64,000 bases of DNA, taken from NCBI RefSeq assembly GCF_001577835.2, contig NC_029532.1, positions 5,294,512 through 5,358,511 on the forward strand, in the 5' to 3' direction. The DNA comes from Coturnix japonica (taxonomy: Eukaryota > Chordata > Aves > Galliformes > Phasianidae). The position numbers and the translations under genes are program-made. This document shows, piece after piece, positions 1 through 17,480 of the stretch. The notes beneath the pieces were generated by a model, which ran no database searches, was not told the origin of the DNA, and was given only the letters and a program-made list of their open reading frames with translations. How positions within the stretch are numbered: position 1 is the first letter of the stretch; each line of letters starts with the position of its first letter.

Positions 1-748
1 TTCATCACATGTTATTTTTAATTACATGAAAACACTGCAGCTACACAGACCCAGCTTTAATACCCTTCAAAAAGCCACTCATCTGGCTACAGTGTGCCAT
101 AAAATCTGGTACTTCTCTGTCACTTCTGCCCCTAAAAACACATCTCACGTGAGAACCCTTCAGTAGCGCTGCTTTCTGTTAGTCACCATAAAGTAACTTC
201 TCAAGTAACAGAGTCAGGGAGCTGAGATTGAAAAAACAAAGATAAAGTCATTTCATTAAAGCTTATCTCATGACACATTAGATACTCTGACTATATTTTC
301 ATCTGAGTAACCCACATTACTCCATACAATACAACTTAACCAAAGGCTGATGAGGCTATTAACTAAAAACAGAACATAAAGAGATGGGTTTTGTTGCTGT
401 TTGGGTAAATGACTTAAACTTTTTTCAAGCTAAAACATAGCTCACTCTCATAAGCAGATCTGGCACCTTGTTGCTGCCTCATAAACTTCAGCCAGCTGCA
501 TTCCCAGTGCCCACACTAACTGCTGCAGTTCCAGTCACTGTTGCCAGCTCACACAGTGCACTGAGACAGACCTTCCCCACCTGATGGCATCACTTCAGCA
601 CTGCTCCAAGTGCTGGTTTCTAACAACTCGCCATAGAGGAAAGGCCGGGATGGGACCAAAGAACGAAAAGCTCCTGCACTTTTGGAAACAGCTCTGCAGA
701 CCGATCCCCATCCCGGGTTGGGGTTTGAATCACGCACTGCTCTGAGGC
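1..748. other. non-coding flank, probably TSC1 intron
   Basis: No exon or named repeat is recognised. The stretch is AT-rich and ends at the tail of the CR1 copy. If the CpG block at 1.6-2.3 kb is the TSC1 promoter, this would lie in TSC1 intron 1 (inference). Confidence 0.4.
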
Positions 749-1541
749 ACAGAATCACAGAATGACCCGGGTTGGAAGGGACCTCAAGGATCATGTAGTT
801 CCAACCCCCCTGCTTGGCGGGGCCCCAAACATACACCTTTACTAGATCAGGTTGCCCAGGGCCCCGTCCAACCTGGTCTTGAACACCTCCAAGGACGGGG
901 CATCCACAACCTCCCTGGGCAGCCTGTTCCAGGGCCTAACCACTCTCCTAGTGAAGAACTTCCCCCTAACATCCAACCTAAATCTTCCCTCTTTTAACTT
1001 AAAACCATTTCCCCGTGTCCTGCTATTATCAGCCCTTTCCAAGAGTTTACTCCCCTCCTGGGAGTAAGTTCCCTTCAGGTACTGAAAGGCTGCAATGAGG
1101 TCACCCCGCAACCTTCTCTTCTCCAGGCTGAACAAACCCAACTCCCTCAGCCTGTCCTCATAGGGGAGGTGCTCCAGCCCCCTGATCATCTTCCTGTCCC
1201 TCCTCTGGACCCTTTCCAAAATCTCCATATCTTTTTGTACTGAGGGCTCCACACCTGGACACGGTACAACAGATGGGGCCTCACAAGAGCCGAGTAGAGA
1301 GGGACAATCACCTCCCTATCCCTGCTGACCACCCCTCTCCTGATGGAGCCCAGGATCCCATTTGCTTTCCGGGCTGCCAGAGCGCACTGCTGGCTCATGT
1401 TGAGTCTCTCATCCATCAGGACCCCCAGGTCCTTCTCTGCCGAGCTGCTCTCCAGGACCACTCCTCCCAGCCCGTACAGGTGCCTGGGGTTCTTCCTGCC
1501 CAAGTGCAAAACCTTGCACTTTGCCGTGTTGAACCTCATTA
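749..1541 (-). mobile_element. CR1 LINE, 5'-truncated copy
   Basis: Read on the minus strand, this is the 3' portion of a CR1 non-LTR retrotransposon. The translation shows [34 protein letters not shown] and, near the end, [16 protein letters not shown], all typical of the CR1 ORF2 C-terminus. The last bases form two tandem ATTCTGTG units, the usual CR1 3' end. It is truncated just 5' of the RFNTAK segment, so the reverse transcriptase core is missing, and one frame shift divides the remaining coding region. It is nearly identical to the sense copy at 30737-31728, with roughly 97 percent of aligned bases matching by eye, so both are fairly young. It cannot move by itself. Confidence 0.95.
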
Positions 1542-1639
1542 GAGGTTCATTAGGCACGTCCTTCCCTCACTCACCTCCTCGTTAAACAGCTCATTAGGGG
1601 ATAAAAAAGAAAGAAAAAGCGATGAGCACTGACAGAACA

Positions 1640-2330
1640 AGCAGCACGATGACGGAGCTGCCGCCCCCCATCACAACGTGAAGCGGCCCCAGGCGGATGA
1701 AGGCGCACCGCCCCCCAGCCCCGCTCCCCTCACCCCCGTCTCTTTCTCCCACCGTATCCTCCTCCCACCGGCCCCGCTCTCACCCCACTCTGTCCTTCAG
1801 CCTCTGCCGCTCCTTTATCCCCCATGGTGGCGGCAGCAGGCCCGGCACTCACCTCTCCCTCTCCTTCCTTCAGCTGTTTACCACTCAGGGTTCCTCTGGC
1901 CCACAGGGCGCCGCCATCTTGGCCCGGCCTCCCCCTTCCCCCCCCTCCCATTCACGAACCGCCTCTTTCCTTTGGAATCCATCCGCCACAGAAAATAATC
2001 CGAAGGAACTTTCCCACCTTCCCCCTCCCTTGACTCCGCTCCCGTCCCACACCTCCCCCTCTCCGACCGTTCCCTCTCAAGATCCTTATTCCCTCTGATG
2101 GAGATGAAGGGACAGGACAGATGGCCTCACCCACACAGCAGCTCACGGCGGAAGGATCCAGACGAAGGAGTGATGCGGCCCTCCTGGAGGTCGCGTGATT
2201 CTGGGGGCGATCACGTGAGGGGGCGGGGCGGGGTGCGGCCGGTAAACAAGGCCCTGCCGAACCGAACCCGGCCGAACCGAACCCGAACCGCCCCATTAAG
2301 CGGGTACCGGACACAGCCCGTCCCATGGAG
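1640..2330 (-). promoter_or_regulatory. TSC1: CpG-rich promoter and 5' non-coding exon, probably TSC1
   Basis: The block is GC- and CpG-rich against an AT-rich background. It has a GC-box run at 2217-2233, a TCACGTGA E-box at 2211-2218, a YY1-type GCCGCCATCTTGGC at 1910-1923, and a short tandem of CCGAACCGAACC near 2259-2290. On the minus strand a strong splice donor (AG then GTGAGT) ends a putative exon at 1853. In mammals TSC1 starts with non-coding exons and its 5' end faces GFI1B, which matches this place and strand. No TSC1 coding sequence lies in the window, so the gene name rests on synteny alone. Confidence 0.5.
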
Positions 2331-2339
2331 CGATGCTGT

Positions 2340-5300
2340 GTTTGATATACCTTGTTTTAGCCCTTTGTATCAAGGGTCAGGGCAGAGCTGTGGCTGCGAG
2401 CCCTAGTGCTGAACCGGCAGCTAAAGGTCCTTCTATAGATGTCTTTTATCCCTGTGGTTAAATAGTGTTTCACTATTCACTATTACTATACTATATTACA
2501 TATATATATGGCATGTAATAAGAACACACAGCAACATGCCAAATTCAATTGCCTTCAGTTGCGAGGTGAGCTCATTGTGTGTCCCCCATATGGGTCAAAA
2601 CCAGCACAAGGTTCTGAATCCAGACCCTCTGTGGTTCTCTTTGCTGACCCTGAAATGTGAAGAGAGAAAAGGCAAAACTGGATCAATTTGATCATAAAAT
2701 GTGACTGAACACAAGGAGTCACCTCAAAGATCCTCCTAGGCTAAAATGCATCCCTGATGTGCTTGTATTTTCCTTGTATAAATGGCCTTGTATAATCAGC
2801 TTGTAGAAATAACCTTCTGCTAATGATTTCATTGGAGAGGTGGTATGTTTAACAGGAGCCACAAAAAGAGATTGACAGAAGATGACAAGAAGCCACAGTG
2901 GCAGCTTTCCTGACCACACTCCAATCCTGCAGCTATTTGATCCAAAGGAACTCCTGACATAAAACAAAGGAAAAGAGGGTGAATGAGAGCTGACATACAG
3001 CAATGTCCCCCATCTCTCTTCAGGCATTCTAGCGTTGTAATCATAGTAATACTCATGGAGTATCTCAGGGATCAATTTGTATTCAATGACATACGTGCTT
3101 TGTGAGATGATAGCTACTTGGGGAACCAGGTTGGCTGATACAGATGGGTTTTTTTTTGCAGCCATTCCATGTACAGCCTACTGAAATGAGGAGATATAGC
3201 CATCCTCCTCCTCCAAAGGACTGTGCCCAGCACTGTTTGGGTCACCTCTGAAACCAGCCAGCTGGTGCAGTCTGACTGTACACGCTGTTAGGTTGTGTTG
3301 TGTAATTAGTCCCTTCCAGGATTTTGTTTCTGTGGCTGACTTGGTTTTATTATCTTTAGTTTAAGAGCAGCCGGTTGCACTTCATGTCAATGGTAAGTCT
3401 GAGCTCAAGGTGCTGGCAGGAGCCAGCTCCAGCGTTTCATAAAATAACATCTCGGTCCTTTTCAGCAGCCTGTCCTTTTTCCTATTTTTGTTTAATTCCC
3501 ATAACATAATTCTTCACATGAAACCCTGAAGCTACAATGTACGTCTTGGTTTTCTGTTACAATGCTTGTTTTTTTGTAGTGGGAAACATAATCCTTCGAA
3601 TGCTGGTGTTTAAGAAGATGCAAATCATCTTGCTAGCACAATGCTTTGGGAACGTTTATTTCATGCAAAGTATGGCTAAGTAAATAAAGGGGGGAGAAGA
3701 GGGAGAGGGAAAAGGGATTGTTTGCTTCTGTAAACAGCAAGAATTAATTCTGTTCGGTAAATAGGTGAAGATGGGCAAAGATTAAAATCTGATTCTTTCT
3801 CAACGTGGGTGAAATCTACGCTCCTATCTCTCAGTTGCAGCAAAGCCTATTGCACAGCGTGTCCGGTGCTGTGGGGTGACGCAGTGCCACCAGCTGTGAC
3901 TTGTGGCTGTCCCAGCAGAGAGCGCTCGGGCCATCAGTGACACACAGAATACCTCCACCATGAATCTGAAGTTCCTCTGCACCTCATTTGCTCCACAGTG
4001 GAACACCACCACCCTGCAGCTGATCCTCTTGTATGGCAGAGAAGCAGCCCCTCATCCCTGGTGCTGTCACCATTCCACGTTGCAGCAGGAAAATGGAGTG
4101 TGCTGAATCCTGGTGTAGCGCAGCTGGCTGTAGGAAACAGGGAAATGCATTTGAAGGCTCACAACAAACAAAAGTCCGTGACATAAAGGCAGTCCTCTGA
4201 CAGCTAAGTCTGAATGCTTGGCAGCTGGCTACATGCTTCTATACATCTCAAGTTGCAAACTTAGGATGTATCCTCAGTGTTCCAACCGTGCTCAGTCTTA
4301 GTGCAGGAGGGGTTAACCAATGGCACAGGTAGCACGGCACTGTAGGAAAATGATGAAAAATCAGAAAGCAAGTGAAATTAAATAATCCCTTCCTTCCCCC
4401 CACCCCCAAGCCTATGGAAAGATAAGCTTTCCTTGTTTTCCCTCAAACCAGAGTTGTGTCTGAGGATTCTCCATAGAAAAAAATCACTGCTCTTCAGCTC
4501 CCATCTCACCTATGCCAGAGAACCACCAGATGACACACAGAATACCTCCATAGTGCCACAGAATGGCACTCTGCCCCCTGCACTTTCCCTTCTGTCACCC
4601 ACCCTTGCAGGCAGGCAGTTCTTCCACCCTTATAAACCCATTTTCAAACTGTTTTGGAAAGCAAGCAGTGAAAGTAATACAAATTCTTATTATTGCTCTT
4701 GAGTTGAAGAACTTCTTGCAAAGACGCTTGTTAATGAACTGTCATAAGTCTGTATCTTATATACAGCTGTATTTAGACAGAGTAGTACCTAAAATGAGTA
4801 TGGATGGCACACACACATCTAGGAAAACAAAGGCTGATGAACAAACATCTTTTTCAGTTATTACTGTGATATTATTTGTCCATTTTTTTCCTCTTGGAAA
4901 TTGGAGAGATAAAAGACCCATCCTGGAATAAAATAATTTAATATACGTGTGCTATATGGTTTTGTTGATGAGACCAAAGTATGTGAGTGTATACGAGACA
5001 GATAGTGTGCCTGTTTGGGAAAGATACAGCACAGGGATGAATATGTGTGAAAATACAGGTTTCTTAAGAGCTCTTTCTAAAAAGAAAAAGCAAATAGGTG
5101 TCTGCTTTGTACATTATTTCCTCATGTCGTGCTCTTTGTCACTATGACAGGAGAGTATTCCTGCAGAAAGTGAAATTTAAGGGTGCTGCCTCTAGGGTTT
5201 GCAGCTGGGCACTGTGAATTCTCTTCAAGTTTTCAAAGTCCTGGGAAGTTTTGATAAGCAAATAGTTTCTGGGCTCTGCTTCTCCATTGGCTGTTTCTTC

Positions 5301-8300
5301 ACCGCCAGATTTTGACACAAATAATCTGATTGAAAAATCAGGGAGGGGAACGGGGGCAAAAAACAGAGAGAAAAAAAAGGAGAAGTATCTACTTCAGCAG
5401 GCTGCAACTAAGAGAAAAAGTGGAAGAAGGAGCCTAGAGAGAAGACAGCGTCTCATTGGGGACTCCTAAGGCAGATCCAGTAAAGCAGAGTGCCCTAAAC
5501 AGGTGATTTATTTATCCTTTTAAGCGTCATTGTCTGGCTTGTTTCTCTGATGCCTTTCATACCCTTTGTCTTATTCTTTGCTTCTGTTTGCGAATACGTA
5601 ACGTTGTTCCCTGCTAAGTCAGCTGTGTTGTGCATTCCTTTGTGATAATGCTTCACTTATATCAAACAGGTCAGACTTTAAAAGATGACATATCATATAC
5701 TTACTTTGCACTCTCACATGCACATATGAAAATGATAATAGCAGAATAAAATACAGCAGATGTAGCAGTGGTCTCAGATACCTGCATCCCAGCAAGTCCT
5801 GTGCTGCAGAAGCAGTCTCCAGATGTAGACTTTTATGCTTCAGCAATGAGGACATACTGTATTTTTCCTTTTAATTGCTCTTTTACAGACCTTTAGATTC
5901 AGATAAAAGCACATCTCTGCTGACTTAAATGATTAATTGCATAAGTTTTGATGCCGATTTTGCTAGGTGAGAATTCAGTCTCTCCTGTTGAGGATTTTTA
6001 CTTCCAACCTCTAATTTATATCACCTCTCCATCCTTTCTAAGTACATGCTAATTAGCGTATCAGTTTTTAGCACATGGAATTAGATATATATAAATATCT
6101 AACATACTACATGGCTGATTCAACACATTGAACAGGAAAACAATTTATTTACAAGTCCACAAAGTAAATGCATCTACAGAGGGGCACAGGAGGTGTTAGA
6201 CTGTGCTGTGTAAGTCAATAAATGGAAGCTTAAGGCAGTTTGCTAAAGCCAGTGGCATTCCCAACATCTCTCAGAGCAAAGGAGCTTTCTGATGGACAAA
6301 TGCTGTAATTATGTTATTAAGATTTTGTCCAGATAATGAAGATCTCCATGGATTTCCCATCTACTACTTTGACAAAATGCTCACTGTAATTTTCAGGCTC
6401 TGGCATAACGCCCATCTGCCCATTCTTACTATAGGAATGGAAAGTGTTCTGCGCATTTCTCCCTATTCAAAAAGCCACATTCAAATGAATTGCCCCAAGT
6501 ATAATGAATTTTACAAACCTGGCCTGATGTTGGTGTAAATAACTGGAATTCTGAAGTATTTTACCTTTAAAGAGTCAGGAGTCCACAAAACTTCTTATTT
6601 TACTTGGGCTCTTAAAAACATCACACACAGGTGCTTTTTTTCTTCATAAATATAGCCTTCCAATAGGAACATTGTTCTTCAGAGCTTAATTCTGCCAGGA
6701 AAGAAACAAACAAAACAGTATCAAGGCATAAAATAAATTAAGCAGTAGAAAGGAAACGAGCCTCTTCCAGGCTAAAACTTTATACACTCATCAATATACA
6801 CAAAGCCACACATCAATTTTAAGTTAAAAGATAGGTATTTCTTTTGAGCGCCATGGGAGAAAGGGTTTCATTGCTGCAGTTTACATTGTAAATTTGAACA
6901 TGGGAAACCTGAATTTAGAAAGGCTTTGAGGAAAATGAGTCAGCTTCAGAATGGAACTTACACTGCACGGTGGGTTCCTGATTCAGGATGGCACAATCCT
7001 GCAAACACCCGCTCCTAAAATATGGGAATTTGGGGTTAATTGTGTCCCTGAAGGAGCTGCTGGCAGAACAAGACCTGTAACCTCATATAGGTAAAAGAGA
7101 ATACCAATTTCTTCTAAAATATACCAAAGGGGCCTATCCTGTGGTTTTGGGCACTGTGAGCTGCTGTGTGTGTGAGGTGGGAATTGGGGCTTCAAGAGGA
7201 ACGTGAGACCTTATAAAATTAGGATCCTGAACCCAACCCATCCATGCACACCTTGGGATGACAGAACATTCATAGCCCAGGCAATGAACTCTGCCATGCA
7301 GTTATCAGAAGGGACAGAAACCATCGCTGCTGGGGCTGGCAAGAACAGGCTCCATAAAAAACAAGCCCAACTTTTAACTGAAGTTCAAAGCTAAATCCTG
7401 TTGGAAGCTTTGGGGATCATTCAAGCCATAGCAGGCCCTGCTGTCCATAGCACTGCATTCGCTGTGAGGTGCAGTAACTGCCTGCAGCAGCTCATCACTT
7501 GCAACTGATAATCTTGAATTTCAGAGAGAGAATTTTTTTCCTCTCACAATCTGTGCTCCCAGCTTTCCTCTAAATTGGCTGCGTGAATCACAAAGACAGT
7601 CCAATGCAGTCATTAATTAACTATGCTCGGGCTCCCAGTTCCTGTTTTCTCTGCAAAATGGGGGTGGGGGAAGGTAACTTCCTTTTGCAACGTTCGGTAG
7701 TGCATTAAAGATTGTGTTGCTCAGTACAGGCCCTTATCAGCAGCCAAGATACTGGCCCAAATTTGACTTTTGCATATGCTGGGGCAAATACATCCAGAAA
7801 AACCCTGTTGATTCGCAGGCAGCTACTTTTAACAGCCACCTGAAATGACAGGCTGGAATCAGTACCTTCACATACTCAGTGCATGGATACTACAGTAAAA
7901 CACAGCAAGGCTGCTTATGCCACCCACCTGCAGTCCTCAGATTTATCTGTGAGTGCCTCTGGGTGTTCCAGCTGGCAGGCAGGGAGAGCAGCTCTCCCAG
8001 GAGCATGGAGCACACGCTTTCACCTTGCCCTTCACCTGCTGCCAGAGCCTCTTCCTCCACTGTGTGGGAAGCCCAGGAAAATTAACTGGTTCATTCAGGC
8101 AGACAACGCATACCAGCATGGCTTTAGATACCTGAATACTCTCTATTGTAGATGGCACGGTCCTGCCCACTATGGGAAAATCCCTTCAACATGAGTGGAA
8201 ATCCCATGCAGAAAGGGCTTGCAGTAGGAATTTAATTTGGGGCAAGTTTATGTTGTCAAGTGCAGCTCCAGGCACATATATCCCACCTGGGGCTGAGCAA

Positions 8301-9270
8301 GGGTACTGAGACCCTACCACTGTGGCTGCTGAGCTTAATGCTTCCATAGGGTGTAAGGCACATGGCCAAGCAGAACACACTACTACAATGGTAGTGGCCA
8401 TCCCAGAACACTTCTGTGCTACTGAGCTGAGTGCTTCTGCATCCAGGTCAGGCCAGTACATTCCATGATACTTAAAAGAACCTCATTGGAGAGTTATAGA
8501 AATGTAAATACAGCTATGTATTTCAGCATCCCTCTCTTGTTTGCATAATTACAGTTCCTTTCCAGTACAATTTTGTTCTCTTACTAAAATTAAATTAACA
8601 CATCCACACTTGGCTTGTTTTCTCATATTCATCTCAAGTCACATGTATATTTCTTGGAAAAAGATAAAAACAGGTGAGTCATTTCAGAAGAAAAAAAAAA
8701 TGGCTGAAGTCATACATGAAAATGGGAATCCTGAACCAGACTTAAAAAGACAGGTAGAGCCATGATGGGATTTCTAATGGCACTGTTGGTGAGCACCTGA
8801 CTCCCACAGACAGCAGTGGGCTTTGCAACCTACCTGTCCACAGCAGATGGACATGAGTGCCCTTGTTTGTGTACCTGAAGCCAAAGCTGCCATCGTAGAT
8901 CTAGTGTAAATCTGTCCCTTGGACCTTTAAATGAAACACCACTGGACCATGTCATTACATTTAGCATTTAGGAGTAAGCACATACACTTCTGAACCCTAA
9001 AGAGGAGCCAGAGTAGAGCTTTTCCATCCCTGGCTGCTTCCAGGAGCTCACTCTGCTCTGTCCTAACTTATGCAGACATAATCATTCCTACTCAACAGGA
9101 ACAAACTGTGTTCTTTTTCAGTAAATAAGTATTCTACGCTTCAACTGCTCCTGAGAAAAAGAACCCAAACAATAACATAATGCATTCACCCATCGGTTGA
9201 GAGCCAGGACTTACTGCTGACTTTCCATATGAAATATAACAAGATTTGCTTTTAGTGTTGCTATCTTGAA
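2340..9270. other. intergenic region upstream of GFI1B
   Basis: This is AT-rich sequence with no exon that I recognise. The longest open frame, about 148 codons on the minus strand at 2719-3165, resembles no family known to me. An exact 20-base match occurs at 3938-3957 and 4531-4550. A CTTATC (GATA) motif sits near 7733. No CR1 tail was recognised in the stretch. Confidence 0.5.
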
Positions 9271-9279
9271 CAATTACTA

Positions 9280-9435
9280 GGGAAAATGCAAATGCATATG
9301 CAAATAATGCACCAGCTGATATTGCCATACGCAGGATTGAGCCTGTTGTCATGCTGTCTGCATGAGAACAGTTGTTGGCTATGGGGAGCGGGCACAGGGC
9401 GGGCTGGGCTCTGGGTAGCAAAGATAACAGATGCA
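9280..9435 (+). promoter_or_regulatory. GFI1B: candidate GFI1B proximal control region
   Basis: Two perfect octamers (ATGCAAAT) lie at 9286-9293 and 9298-9305, 12 bp apart. An AGATAA GATA-factor site at 9422-9427 is directly followed by a CAGATG E-box. The start codon is about 470-600 bp downstream. In human, GATA1 and Oct-1/HMGB2 acting at the GFI1B promoter have been reported, from memory. A non-coding first exon probably precedes the coding exon, because a CCAG acceptor lies at 9882-9885, but its position and the transcription start are not visible. Confidence 0.4.
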
Positions 9436-9899
9436 TTGCAAGAGAATTTCGTATGATTAAATTTCAGCGTTTTATGTTTGTTCCTAACCCATCATTTCAA
9501 CGGTCTATGATATTTGAGTCGGGTCCAAAAGGGAACCTCTCTCTGCTCAGCCTCTGCTTGATTTTGCCAGCCAGAACAAAGAATGATGTTAAGGAGATTC
9601 TGAGTTCTGGTGTATCCCTGCCACACAAACACTTTTGGTCCATAACAGCTTACACACAGTTCTGTGTTTTCTCCAGTGTTAAGACCCATTGAAAGACACA
9701 AAGCCAAGCAACTGCTCCCATCCCTCCAGCTGGGTGTGGGGCCCTTTGAGATGGGCTGTCACCCCAGCAGAAGGGTTTTAATTCTCACCTCTGCTGGATG
9801 CAGAGTTGATGTGCTGTGGGAGCAAGGAGAAATAACCCCACAGACTGCAGGGATTTACATGCTGTTATTCCATGCTTTTGCCCAGGCAGTGAATGGAAA

Positions 9900-13965
<4,066 letters not shown>

Positions 13966-16900
13966 GGGATGGCTCCAGATCTCTGCTGGAGGTCCCACTG
14001 CCAGTGCACGCTTCATGGAAGCAGACCCTCCCCACCATTTCCATCCGGCACAGGGCCTCCCATTTCATTAAGCTCACATGGCTTCCGGCACTGTCCTGGG
14101 AAGTTACAAAGCCATGTCATCAGCTTTGGTGTTCTTGCAACCCCAGAGCCTTACACACCCCAGAATGTGACACAGAAACCTGTGGGAGCTCTCACTCCTT
14201 AGTTACAGCAGGTACCAGGCCAGATCTGATATCACCTGCTCAAGTGTAAATGCAGGGGAATTCCTCCAGGGTCACAGTTACTCTGGATTTACACCACATG
14301 TAGAATTCAGTCCATCAGACTGACTTGACCAGCAGTGAGGTGGGAACACCTGGACTAGTGGCAGCCAAAATCTGTGCCAAGCTGCTGCTGTAACCATGTT
14401 CTGCTTTGATGGTTAGGAAGATAAGGATAGGACATGCAAATAGACTGCATTCAGTGAGCTGTTTTTAACCTGGACAGGGCATCTGCAGAGACTTGCCCAG
14501 GTCATAAATTCCAGCAACAGGCACCTCAATTCATTTTCTTTCAGTGGAGCAGTTACTGTGATCAAGTGACAAATCAACTGTGTCTTATTTTTAGTTCGGA
14601 GTAGGAAGAAAATATTGGGGGAAAAAATAGCTCTTATCCCTAACTAATAACAAGGGTCTCTGCATGCATTCCACATCCACACCCTACTGCAAAGATCCCC
14701 AGGCAAGTGACAATCAGATGAACTCCAGGAAAAGCCACAGCACTGAGGATAAGCTAATGAGCCCTGTATCTCAGTACCCTGCAACAGAGACTGGCTGCTC
14801 TCAGAAGCCAGGCTGGGATGTTCCAGCATTGCACTGTGTGCTGGATTTATTGGCTTAAATCTGTCCTGGACAGCCCTGTGTGACTGCACAGTCAGGAATG
14901 ACCATGGATATAGTTGTCAAGGACCAGAGAAATATGATTTCCTTCCACTCTTACAGGAGGAAGCAGCCTAACCCATATACAGCGGCATGATATGAGCACT
15001 TCACAAATACAACACAAACACAGCAGTGGTATTTCCTCCTCCTTCCAGGTCTAGAGGTTGAAGCAAAGCACTGGAAGAAGTAAATAGCTGGCTCTCCTCT
15101 AAGCTCTGTTGTGTTCTCAGTACATAACCTTTGGCAAGTCACTGCACTGCTCTGACTTCTATTTCTCCACACCTCTTGGTGATGAGGAGTCATTTGCTCA
15201 GGTGTGTAAAGTCCCTTGAGTTTTTGAGAGGAAGGGCAAAGTATTATTATAGCATTAAAAAGACAAGTGCTTGCAGTTAAGTGGGGCATTGCAGCAGGGC
15301 ACAGACCACTCCATAACTACATCCCTATACACATGGCATCATATGATGACTCCTGTGGGAAGCAGCCTGTAGAAAGGGCTGTGGCATTCACCATCTCACT
15401 CCAAATGCTTATTAAAGAATGGTGCCCCAATGGGCAAAGAAGCAGCAGTCCAAGTGGGAGATTCATTTCTTGCTCTGAGAAAAGAGTTTTGATTCTGTCC
15501 TCGGTTACACTGCTGTCAATCCAAAGCCATTCTCCCTACTAAGATTTAAAACATACTTGCCCCTGTTCTTTGCTGAAGCTGTTACTCATTAATATGCAGT
15601 CTGGCAACTCAAAACAGTCTGTACTCCTGGCTTGTCCTTGCACACTGCAAGTACATATTTACACTTATTCTAATGTATATTTTTATTGCAATACACCAAA
15701 CTGTGACAACATGAACAGGCCTGCTGGGATTTTTAACTGATAAACCTGTTACCTCTCAGTAACTCTGCCAACACAGGGTGCTTTGTGTTTAAAGAATTCA
15801 TCTCAAGAAAGTCCTGTGCTGAGCTCTGGAGGTGCCAGCAGTGGGGACAGAGGGGAAAAGGAGAGGGGTGACAGCACTGCATTGCTCTCCTGTTAAAGCT
15901 GAGCTGTTCTGTACTTTACCATGCCAGAACCTGGTCAGGGTAAGAGCTGCTGGGGAAGAAGCAATGCTCAGACCCTATCTGTGACACCAGACACATATGC
16001 GTGAACTTTAGATAAGGTAAAACCATTTTAGCTTATTAAAATTGCTGCCAAAAACGCAAACTGTGTTTATTATTTCCCTTGTCCTCCTCAAATCTGCAAA
16101 CACAGATATACAAAGAGAACAGCTCTGTAGCTAACACCCTCCAGCCCCAGAACAACAAGCACACCAGCACCCAGTCCTTGTCCTTAGGACTTGGGTGCTT
16201 CTGACTCATGAGAAGCTCCTTAGTTTTGAGGAAAATGCTGGTATACATTGATCAGCACCATAGCAAGACTGCCAGCAAAACCACTCCAATCCAAAGCAGC
16301 CAGATAGTTTTGAGCCTACAGAACAAGGGCTGACTAAATCCATTAGATTTTCTCCCTGTCTTTGATTCCTATGCAGCAGAAAAGTCACAGCCTTGAATGG
16401 GTGGCTGGGATCCTCTCCCTTCTAACAAAGAGAGGATCACCAAAGAACTTTCATTTATTTCCCCTAGATGTTGGGAAATAAAGATGCTTTCACTATTCTT
16501 CTGGTTCCTGAGCCTGAAGATCATGAAGGAGCAGTCACACCAGAGCAGGCAGTGCCTGCCTCAGTCATTTACTTGATGGGAGTCAAACCCTTCCTTAGGA
16601 GATGTGATGGCAGTCAGTAAAGAAGTGCTTGGTTAGCATGGGCAGCATGCTGTGCTGCAACAGGACAGGGTGGGCAGACTAGCCCACTCCCACCAGCTCT
16701 GCAAGCGTATCTTCACAAACAGAGGTTGTGGAAGGATGCCAGCTGGCAAAGGTGCTTTCAAGACAGAAAAACAAGAGTCAGAAGGTGACTTGAGAAAGAA
16801 GAAAGAATTAGCTTGTAGAGTTCTGCACTACAGCAATTAAAATATATACATTTCTTCCTAAAGAGCTTCTCTCACTCAGGCCATCAGGTAATACCAGCTC

Positions 16901-17311
16901 ATGCTTAAAGGTGTGATGGATGTCAACAGCCCAAAGGAAAACCAGGCATTGATTGTCAGACCCTCAGATCAGAGAGAGATGTCCCTTGAGGGACCCCCAC
17001 CTTTGGTTTTTTTCACTGCAAAGAGAAATGCTGTGACAGTTCCAATCAGTGAGAGATCAGGAAGATGCTAGTAAAGATCTTAAGGAACAGCCCCAGCAAA
17101 GCCAGTGTGATAAACACAGTAGTGTAACCTCACAACCTGCTTGCAATGAACCTCCCAAGGCAGGATGTTGGAGCATGGAACAGGGGCTGCTCTGGCCTGC
17201 TACTCAGTGTTTGGCAACCTATTTTCAGATGGAAAGGAAAGCCCTGTACTGTGGGGCTGGCGGCTGCACTCTACACCATTCCCCAGGCTTCCATCCATGT
17301 TGCTGGAAGCT

Positions 17312-17480
17312 CTGAAAATCATAAAATCATAGGATCATTAAGACTGGAAAAGATGTCTAGGATCATCACATCCAAGTCATCCCCACCATGCCCACTGACC
17401 ACATCTCTCAGTGCCACATCTCTATGGTTCAGGAACACCTCCAGTGATGGTAACTCCACCACCACCCTGGGCATGAAGGA
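17312..17480 (-). mobile_element. old CR1 tail fragment
   Basis: On the plus strand it begins with degenerate ATCATA repeats, then a GGAAAAGAT...GATCATC motif and CCACCATGCCCACTGACCAC. This is the reverse complement of a CR1 3' end. It is more diverged than the large CR1 copies. Confidence 0.8.

Noticed and set aside
2719-3165. 148-codon open frame on the minus strand
   Set aside because: No family, domain or splice context recognised. It lies in AT-rich intergenic DNA and a frame of this length can arise by chance in 64 kb.
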